DNA of 11,694 bases from Loktanella sp. (GTDB taxonomy: Bacteria > Pseudomonadota > Alphaproteobacteria > Rhodobacterales > Rhodobacteraceae): the NCBI GenBank assembly GCA_003551805.1, contig PUNR01000247.1, forward strand, positions 1 through 11,694, given 5' to 3'. Below, one piece after another: positions 6,826 to 11,694 of the stretch. The position numbers were made by a program, and so were the translations under genes. Every line of letters begins with the position of its first letter. The first letter of the stretch is position 1. The notes beneath the pieces were generated by a model. It searched no databases. It saw only the letters and a list, made by a program, of their open reading frames with translations, and was not told where the DNA came from.

Positions 6826-6863
6826 CCCCGCCCGCACCGCGTCGGGCGGGGTTCCCTCTTTCC
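6826..6863 (+). terminator. GC-rich hairpin after the psp pair, probable terminator or attenuator
   Basis: A perfect 9-base stem (CCCCGCCCG at 6826-6834 with CGGGCGGGG at 6843-6851) closes an 8-base loop and is followed by the pyrimidine-rich tail TTCCCTCTTTCC (6852-6863). The tail is not a pure T run, so termination may be partial. It fills most of the 76-base gap before the acyltransferase gene, and would make the two lipid genes less expressed than the psp pair unless they have their own promoter, which I could not see. Confidence 0.6.
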
Positions 6864-6894
6864 AAAACCGAAACCCTTCGCCAAAGTCAGATCC

Positions 6895-7536
6895 ATGAAA
6901 TACCTGCGCCAGTTCGCCGCCCGCCTGACAGGCCATGCCATCCGCATCTTTGCCCGCGCGATCACGGCGGTACGCGCGGATTGGCAAGGCATCGAACCCG
7001 TCCCGCGCCAGCGCGTCTATTTCGCCAATCACACCAGCAACGGCGATATGCCGATGATCTGGTCGTGCTTGCCACCCGCCTTGCGCCGCGATGTGCGCCC
7101 GGTGGCGGCGGCGGATTACTGGCTGAAAAACAAACTCCGCGCCTTTGTCGGGCCAGAAGTGTTCAACTGCGTCCTGATCGACCGCCGCCACGAAGTGAAT
7201 GACAAACCGATGGACAAGATTTTAGCCGCGCTGGACGAAGGATCATCGCTGATCATTTTTCCCGAAGGCAACCGCAACATGACCGACGATCCGCTGCTGC
7301 CGTTCAAATCGGGGCTTTACAACATGGGCGTCGCACGCCCGCAGGTCGATCTGGTCCCGACTTGGGTCGCCAACCTGACCAGCATCATGCCCAAGGGCGA
7401 GGTGATCCCGCTTCCCTTGATCTGCACCGTCACCTTTGGCGCCCCGATCCACGTGCAGGACGGCGAGAGCAAGGATGATTTCCTGCGCCGTGCGGCGGAT
7501 GCGCTGGCGGCACTTGCACCGGAAGTGCGCCCATGA
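6895..7536 (+). CDS. plsC: PlsC-type 1-acylglycerol-3-phosphate acyltransferase
   Basis: A 213-residue acyltransferase of the PlsC/LPLAT family, which adds an acyl chain to lysophosphatidic acid (or a related lysolipid) at the inner membrane to give phosphatidic acid. The catalytic block NHTSNGD (45-51) has the H-x4-D motif. A second conserved block around residues 74-98 includes a Lys-rich segment and IDRR, and the glycerophosphate-binding block reads FPEGNR (122-127), where most members have FPEGTR. An N-terminal amphipathic or hydrophobic stretch (about 4-26) could attach it to the membrane. The frame is open further upstream to 6721, but that part overlaps the previous gene and the hairpin and lacks family similarity, so the ATG at 6895 is preferred though it has no clear ribosome site. 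Its stop overlaps the cytidylyltransferase start by 4 bases. Product and partner are consecutive steps of phospholipid synthesis. Confidence 0.82.
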   Translation: MKYLRQFAARLTGHAIRIFARAITAVRADWQGIEPVPRQRVYFANHTSNGDMPMIWSCLPPALRRDVRPVAAADYWLKNKLRAFVGPEVFNCVLIDRRHEVNDKPMDKILAALDEGSSLIIFPEGNRNMTDDPLLPFKSGLYNMGVARPQVDLVPTWVANLTSIMPKGEVIPLPLICTVTFGAPIHVQDGESKDDFLRRAADALAALAPEVRP

Positions 7537-8474
7537 CCAGCACCACCGCCGATATCCTGCTGCTGGCCTTCGGCAGTTTCGCCATCCTGATCGCAATGAC
7601 CGTGCTGGGTGAAGTCCTGCGCGCCCGCCAACCCGCAGGCCACGCCAATCCGGTGCTCGAAACCTATATGACCCGCGTGCAAAGCTGGTGGGGCATGGTC
7701 ACATTCGTCGGGCTGGCGCTGCTGACGGGCAAGATCGGCGTGATGATCCTGTTTGCCTTTGTGTCGTTCGCGGCGCTGCGCGAATTCCTGACGCTGACAG
7801 CCAAGACACAGGCCGACCACATCGCGCTGGCGCTGGCGTTCTTTGTCGTGCTGCCGTTGCAATATGTCTTTGTGGGTTTTGGCTGGACCGGGTTGTTCGC
7901 CATCTTCATCCCTGTCTACGCCTTCCTTTTGCTGCCCATTGTGTCGGCCCTGCGCGGCAATGCAAACCGCTTTCTGGTGCGGGTCGCCGAAACCCAATGG
8001 GCGCTGATGATTACCGTGTTCTGCGTCAGTCACGTGCCTGCGCTGATGACGCTGGACCTGCCCGATTACAGCGAACGCGCGGTGCTGCTGATCGCCTTTC
8101 TGGTGATGGTCGTGCAACTGGGTGACTTGCTGGAATATTTCTTTGGCCGCCGGATCGGGCGCACCAAAATCGCCCCCGGCCTGTCGCCCAAAACATGGGA
8201 AGGTGTGGCCTGTGGTGTCACCTCGGCCATGCTGATCGGCGGCATGCTGAGCTGGATCACGCCGTTCACACCGCTGGCCGCGATGGGCATGGCGGGGGCG
8301 GCGTCACTGGTGGGCATGTTCGGCAGCATCGTTTTTGCCGCGATCAAGCGTGACCGCGGGGTCAAGGACTGGTCCCACCTGATCCCCGGTCAGGGTGGGT
8401 TCGTCGACCAGTTGGACAGCGTGATCTTTGCTGCACCGATCTTTTACCATCTGACGCGGTATTTCTACACCTGA
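7533..8474 (+). CDS. CdsA-family phosphatidate cytidylyltransferase, YnbB-like
   Basis: A 313-residue polytopic membrane enzyme (about eight hydrophobic helices) of the CDP-diglyceride synthase family, which joins phosphatidic acid and CTP to give CDP-diacylglycerol. The family signature is at the C-terminus, 271-295: Lys272-Arg273, Lys278-Asp279, IPGQGG (284-289) and DQLD (292-295). Standard CdsA has HGG and DR; here the His is Gln287 and the Arg is Gln293, the form I recall for the E. coli paralogue YnbB. It may therefore be a specialised second enzyme rather than the housekeeping CdsA, which should lie elsewhere. GGAAG at 7521-7525 precedes the ATG, which overlaps the plsC stop (ATGA), so the two are coupled. 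The end runs 10 bases into the end of the opposing glycosyltransferase gene. Confidence 0.82.
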   Translation: MTSTTADILLLAFGSFAILIAMTVLGEVLRARQPAGHANPVLETYMTRVQSWWGMVTFVGLALLTGKIGVMILFAFVSFAALREFLTLTAKTQADHIALALAFFVVLPLQYVFVGFGWTGLFAIFIPVYAFLLLPIVSALRGNANRFLVRVAETQWALMITVFCVSHVPALMTLDLPDYSERAVLLIAFLVMVVQLGDLLEYFFGRRIGRTKIAPGLSPKTWEGVACGVTSAMLIGGMLSWITPFTPLAAMGMAGAASLVGMFGSIVFAAIKRDRGVKDWSHLIPGQGGFVDQLDSVIFAAPIFYHLTRYFYT

Positions 8475-9214
8475 CCAAAGAATTGCGGCAGCTTGCTTAG
8501 GTTCTTGCCCATCAGCGTGCCGATCCCCCCCACGCCGTGCCTGCGGATCGCGCGGTAATCCTCGCGGCTTTTGCGGATCATCTGGGCGAAACTGCGGTTG
8601 CTGGCACCGCCCATCTGCATGCGCACCATCACATGTGGGATATAGCTTAGCCGCACCTGCCCCGAAGTCAGAAACCGCAGCATCCCGTCATAATCGCCCG
8701 AAATGCGATAGCTGGTGTCGTATAGCCCTGCACGGTCAAAAACCGCGCGGCGCAGATAAAGCGTCGGATGCGGCGGCATCCAGCCGCGTGCCAGCGCGGC
8801 GCGGGTGAACTCCCCCGCCCGCCAGTGCCGGATCACGCGGGACGGGTCATCGCGGGCGACATATTGCAGATCGCCGTAAACGCCGTCGATATCCGGATCT
8901 GCCAATGCTTGCGCCACCCGCGCCAGCACATCAGGCCCTGCCAGCACATCATCGGCATGCAACAGCCCGATCACATCACCGCTGGCCCGGCTGATCCCCG
9001 CATTGATCGCATCATAAATCCCGCTGTCCGGCGCAGAGACCAGCGCCATTCCCGCCAATCCCTGTGCGCGCAGCAGGTCGACCGTGCCATCAGATGAGGC
9101 GCCATCCTGCACGACATGTTCCAGATCGCCGTGATTTTGCAGGTGCAGACTGTCAAGCATCCTTGGCAAAGTCGCAGCCCCGTTCCGCACAGCGGTGACA
9201 ACAGATACTTTCAT
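8465..9214 (-). CDS. Family 2 glycosyltransferase, WcaE-like
   Basis: A 249-residue cytoplasmic GT2 (GT-A fold) enzyme, single domain without membrane segments. It begins MKVSVVTAVRNGAATL, has the nucleotide-binding DGASSDGT (37-44), the family-typical DSGIYDAIN (63-71) and the metal-binding HADD (86-89, DXD-like). An SGDYD motif about residue 180 supplies the likely catalytic base region. The DSGIYDAIN and SGDYD pattern is that of WcaE-type transferases of colanic-acid-like clusters. It is the last gene of the four-gene minus-strand operon; its ATG overlaps the stop of the gene before it by 4 bases and has AAGGA six bases upstream (9221-9225 on the plus strand). No terminator separates it from the opposing gene. 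Donor and acceptor sugars are unknown. Confidence 0.85.
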   Translation of the reverse strand: MKVSVVTAVRNGAATLPRMLDSLHLQNHGDLEHVVQDGASSDGTVDLLRAQGLAGMALVSAPDSGIYDAINAGISRASGDVIGLLHADDVLAGPDVLARVAQALADPDIDGVYGDLQYVARDDPSRVIRHWRAGEFTRAALARGWMPPHPTLYLRRAVFDRAGLYDTSYRISGDYDGMLRFLTSGQVRLSYIPHVMVRMQMGGASNRSFAQMIRKSREDYRAIRRHGVGGIGTLMGKNLSKLPQFFGQV

Positions 9215-10110
9215 GCAGCGTCCTTTTTTGGCTGAGGTTTCAGATCAATGCCCAGCACCGCATGGATTGCCGCGGTGGGGGTCGTTTGTTCGCGGGCCAT
9301 GTGACGTTCCACTTCGGCCAGTTTGGCATCGACCAGATAGCGGTACCAAAACCCTTGCAGCACATGAAACGCCCGCGCCTGCCGTCCGTCCAGAAAGCCA
9401 AGGCGCAGGATATAGCGGTACAGGAAATACACCCCCGCCCGCGTCCCACCGGGCAGGCGCGTATAAAGACGGGTTTTGATCCACCGCTTCATCCCTGCCG
9501 CACCCGTAGGTGCAGCTTGCACCGCAAGAAAGCCGTGGCGGTGGTTGAGAATATCCACCACCTCGCGGCTGGCATAGGCATTGTGCTTGGCAATCCACCA
9601 ATCCAGCGGCTTGCGGTTGTCGTCGATGATCTGACCCGAAAGATGCGCAACAGGGCCGTCCACGACGATATGTTCGTCCATCCAGCGCGGCTCGACGCGG
9701 CCATGCCCTTGGCGGAACAGCCGCAGCATTCGCGCGGGAAACAACCCGCCATAGCGGACCGGCTTGCCCTGAAACCACATGCTGCGCCCGACGGTGATGC
9801 CTGCGACATCAGGCAGGCCCGCGCTGATCTGGGTGGCAAGGGCGGGTGTCACATATTCATCCGCATCCAGCCGCAAGACCCAGCCGCCATGCGCAAGCCG
9901 GTCCAACGCCCAGTTGAACTGCTGCGCATAACTCGTCCACGGACGCACCCAAACCTCTGCCCCCATGTTGCGCGCGATCTGGCAGGTGGCGTCGGTCGAT
10001 CCGCTGTCGACCACGATCACGCGTGTGGCGACCCCTTGCAACGATGCCAGCGCGCGGGGCAGATGCAGCGCCTCGTCACGGGTCAGGATGATGGCGGTCA
10101 GGTCGGTCAT
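9211..10110 (-). CDS. Family 2 glycosyltransferase, WaaE/KdtX-like
   Basis: A 299-residue GT2 enzyme resembling the WaaE/KdtX group of lipopolysaccharide and exopolysaccharide transferases. It starts MTDLTAIILTRDEALHLPRA; the nucleotide-binding loop is DSGSTD (35-40), and the DXD motif is DADE (82-85). The stretch after about 130 (RMLRLFRQGHGRVEPRWMDEHI) is the usual acceptor region of this group, and a hydrophobic aromatic segment near 225-255 may touch the membrane. The frame stays open to 10680, but residues upstream of 10110 are a shadow of the acetyltransferase gene; the ATG at 10110 gives a proper GT2 N-terminus and overlaps the previous stop by 4 bases. It acts on the cytoplasmic side in building a surface polysaccharide; its sugar is unknown. 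Confidence 0.85.
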   Translation of the reverse strand: MTDLTAIILTRDEALHLPRALASLQGVATRVIVVDSGSTDATCQIARNMGAEVWVRPWTSYAQQFNWALDRLAHGGWVLRLDADEYVTPALATQISAGLPDVAGITVGRSMWFQGKPVRYGGLFPARMLRLFRQGHGRVEPRWMDEHIVVDGPVAHLSGQIIDDNRKPLDWWIAKHNAYASREVVDILNHRHGFLAVQAAPTGAAGMKRWIKTRLYTRLPGGTRAGVYFLYRYILRLGFLDGRQARAFHVLQGFWYRYLVDAKLAEVERHMAREQTTPTAAIHAVLGIDLKPQPKKDAA

Positions 10111-10649
10111 GGCATCGGCTTTGCGACCATCGGGTTGCCTTGCCCGATATGGCGCGGTGGCAGCGCGCGCAGTGCGACAGCCCGCGCGCCAAGGATTGAA
10201 CCCGCGCCGATCACCACGCCCGGCCCGACAAAAGCATCGGCACAGACCCATGCATCCGGCCCGATCACGATGGGCGGGCGCAGCAAAGGCCGCGCGGGAT
10301 CGCGCCAGTCGTGGCTGCCTGCACAAAGATGCGCGTTCTGCGACACCGTCGCGCGCGGGCCGATATGGATAGGCCCCAGCGCATAAAGAATGGCGCGGTC
10401 GCCTATGGCGGCCTGATCCTCGATATACAGATGCCAGGGCATGGTGATCCGCACCGAAGGGTAGACATGCACGCCCTGCCCGATCTGCGCACCGAACAGC
10501 CGCAACAACCAGACCCGCCAGAACCATAAGGGCCGCGGGCTTAGCCGGAAGAATGGCTGGCACAAAGCCCAGCAAACGCGGGCTACCTGCGCCTTGCCCG
10601 ACCAGTTGCGCGTGCGCCGATTGGCGCTGATGTCGATCTGTGTGGTCAT
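10107..10649 (-). CDS. WcaF-like hexapeptide-repeat acetyltransferase
   Basis: A 180-residue acyltransferase of the left-handed beta-helix (hexapeptide repeat) fold, close to colanic-acid acetyltransferase WcaF. The N-terminal part (1-55) is a helical, Trp/Arg-rich segment with NRRTRNWS, typical of the WcaF group. Repeats begin at about GAQIGQGVHVYPS (53-65) and run to IGQGNPMVAKP at the end. The probable catalytic His113 lies in CAGSHDW (109-115). It transfers an acetyl group from acetyl-CoA to a sugar of the growing repeat unit or to a precursor. It overlaps both operon neighbours by 4 bases and has no strong ribosome site, so it depends on coupled translation. Confidence 0.85.
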   Translation of the reverse strand: MTTQIDISANRRTRNWSGKAQVARVCWALCQPFFRLSPRPLWFWRVWLLRLFGAQIGQGVHVYPSVRITMPWHLYIEDQAAIGDRAILYALGPIHIGPRATVSQNAHLCAGSHDWRDPARPLLRPPIVIGPDAWVCADAFVGPGVVIGAGSILGARAVALRALPPRHIGQGNPMVAKPMP

Positions 10650-11694
10650 GCCTGCACCATCTGTGGTTCATCTGCAGCAAAGCTGCGGTAAAGTGCTGCG
10701 AAACGTGCGACCATCACCTCGGGCGAAAAATCGCGGATCATCCAGTCGCGCCCATACGCCCCCATACCCGCCAGATCACCCGCCCCCAGCCGCGCGATTG
10801 CGCCCGCCAGATCGTCCTGCAACGGGTCAATGCAAGCGCCTGCGCCGATCAGATCAAGCCTGCGCCACGGCGTTGCAGTGGTAGTCAGGACAGGCAGGCC
10901 ATGGGCCAGCGCCTCGGCCACGACGATGCCGAAGTTTTCACTGTGGCTGGGCAGGACGAAAAGATCGGCACGCGCAAAAGCCAGCGCCTTGGCCGCATTT
11001 TGCACCGGCCCGTGAAAGCGGATGCGCGTGCCGTATTCCGCCGCAGCAGCACGCAGCGTGGCTTCATAGGCAGCATCGCCGCTGCCGTAGATATCCAGCG
11101 TAACATAGTCAGGCAGACGGCCCATCGCAGCGATCAGCAGGTCGATCCCTTTTTTGGGATGCAGCCGCCCCAGATACATCAGCCGCAGCGCACCACCCGG
11201 ACGGAAGATGCGCCCGACCAGCGGCGGGATAGATACGCAATTGGGGATCACTGCGGTCCGGATATCCGGCAGTCGGACGACACTTTGTGCGGCTTCCATC
11301 GCGGCTGTGACATGCAGGACGCAGCCCTTTGGCCGCAGCTTTTGTGCCGCGCGTTCAAACAGGCGTTTGGCCGTTTTGCGCGGCGCATCGGGCCAGTCCT
11401 GCGTGGCCTGCAACGCCCCGCGCGGCGACCACACGACAGGCCTGCCCAGACCGCGTGCCAGCGCCAGCGTCGGCAATGTCGCAAAAGAATAGGTGCCCGT
11501 CAGATGCACGACATCCGCCCAAAGCACCGCCGCCGGCAGATGCCACAACACACCCGGCGCCACGGAATGGCCCGCAATCCGGTATGCGTAATGCACTGGA
11601 TAGCCCATCGGCACACGCCTGACCCTGTCGCTGACAGCCCGCCCCGCCGCATCGGTCGTCAGCACGCGCAAGCTGAAATCCGGCATGGCGGCGA
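10646..11694 (-). CDS. Family 4 glycosyltransferase, 5' partial
   Basis: A GT-B fold retaining glycosyltransferase of family GT4. The frame is open through the right edge of the window (the two codons before the ATG at 11686 both read Ala), and the residues after that ATG (LRVLTTDAAG) match the second strand of the N-terminal domain of GT4 enzymes, so the true start lies outside and roughly 30-40 residues are missing. The donor-binding half contains YLGRLHPKKGIDLLI, the segment that opens the second Rossmann domain, and an E-x7-E motif (Glu250 and Glu258 counting from 11686; SENFGIVVAEAL). It is the first visible gene of the polysaccharide operon and overlaps the acetyltransferase gene by 4 bases. 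It probably adds a sugar to a lipid-linked intermediate. Confidence 0.85.
   Translation of the reverse strand, partial: AAMPDFSLRVLTTDAAGRAVSDRVRRVPMGYPVHYAYRIAGHSVAPGVLWHLPAAVLWADVVHLTGTYSFATLPTLALARGLGRPVVWSPRGALQATQDWPDAPRKTAKRLFERAAQKLRPKGCVLHVTAAMEAAQSVVRLPDIRTAVIPNCVSIPPLVGRIFRPGGALRLMYLGRLHPKKGIDLLIAAMGRLPDYVTLDIYGSGDAAYEATLRAAAAEYGTRIRFHGPVQNAAKALAFARADLFVLPSHSENFGIVVAEALAHGLPVLTTTATPWRRLDLIGAGACIDPLQDDLAGAIARLGAGDLAGMGAYGRDWMIRDFSPEVMVARFAALYRSFAADEPQMVQA

Noticed and set aside
6721..6894. Upstream extension of the PlsC reading frame
   Set aside because: It overlaps the two-helix protein gene and the terminator-like hairpin, and the family similarity begins at the ATG at 6895.
7317..8117. 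Minus-strand open frame of 266 codons rich in His, Gln and Asp
   Set aside because: Its composition is the complement of hydrophobic plus-strand codons of the cytidylyltransferase gene; it is a shadow frame.
9262..10386. Plus-strand open frame of 374 codons within the polysaccharide operon
   Set aside because: It is antisense to a well-supported GT2 gene and part of the acetyltransferase gene and has no recognisable motif or ribosome site.
10111..10680. N-terminal extension of the WaaE-like glycosyltransferase, suggesting an acetyltransferase-transferase fusion
   Set aside because: The extension is out of frame with the real acetyltransferase protein and has no domain similarity; the ATG at 10110 with its 4-base overlap is the sensible start.
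1..11694. CRISPR arrays, tRNA genes, insertion sequences, phage or toxin-antitoxin genes
   Set aside because: No regularly spaced repeats, no tRNA-like cloverleaf, no transposase or integrase motifs, and nearly all sequence is accounted for by the listed genes.

Overview
The window is GC-rich, densely coded bacterial DNA with short gaps and many 4-base ATGA gene overlaps. Protein style (PcaD-like lactonase, enolase-superfamily dehydratase, PspA with a two-helix YiaA/B-like partner, WcaF-type acetyltransferase) suggests an alphaproteobacterium, most likely of the Rhodobacterales/Roseobacter group. That placement is inferred from overall similarity, not from a marker gene. No rRNA, tRNA, CRISPR array, insertion sequence or phage gene was seen.

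Region 1 (1-5071, + strand) is a catabolic-looking run: a PcaD-type lactonase (5' end cut by the window edge), a second alpha/beta hydrolase of the methylesterase/hydroxynitrile-lyase type, a TetA-like MFS exporter, a zinc alcohol dehydrogenase, and an enolase-superfamily (MR/MLE) enzyme. Dehydrogenase, lactonase and acid-sugar-type dehydratase together have the logic of an oxidative sugar or sugar-acid pathway, but the substrate cannot be read from the sequence. The enolase-superfamily protein lacks two Asp residues that are catalytically important in its closest recalled relative, E. coli galactonate dehydratase.

Region 2 (about 5072-8474, + strand) is the most interesting part. A TetR-family regulator is followed by a PspA/IM30 membrane-stress protein, a YiaA/B-like two-helix membrane protein, a PlsC-type acyltransferase and a CdsA-type (YnbB-like) phosphatidate cytidylyltransferase. 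Three exact copies of the palindrome TGAAC-N3-GTTCA lie only in the two intergenic gaps flanking the tetR gene: one at the tetR promoter and two bracketing the pspA promoter. This predicts an autoregulated TetR switch over a Psp envelope-stress and phospholipid-remodelling module, in place of the sigma-54/PspF control known in enterobacteria. A GC-rich hairpin between the psp pair and the lipid genes may split the unit into two expression levels.

Region 3 (8465-11694, - strand) is a tight polysaccharide operon transcribed toward region 2: a GT4 glycosyltransferase (5' end cut by the window edge), a WcaF-like acetyltransferase, a WaaE/KdtX-like GT2 and a WcaE-like GT2, each joined to the next by a 4-base overlap. 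Its last gene runs tail-to-tail into the cytidylyltransferase gene, with the two coding ends overlapping by 10 bases.
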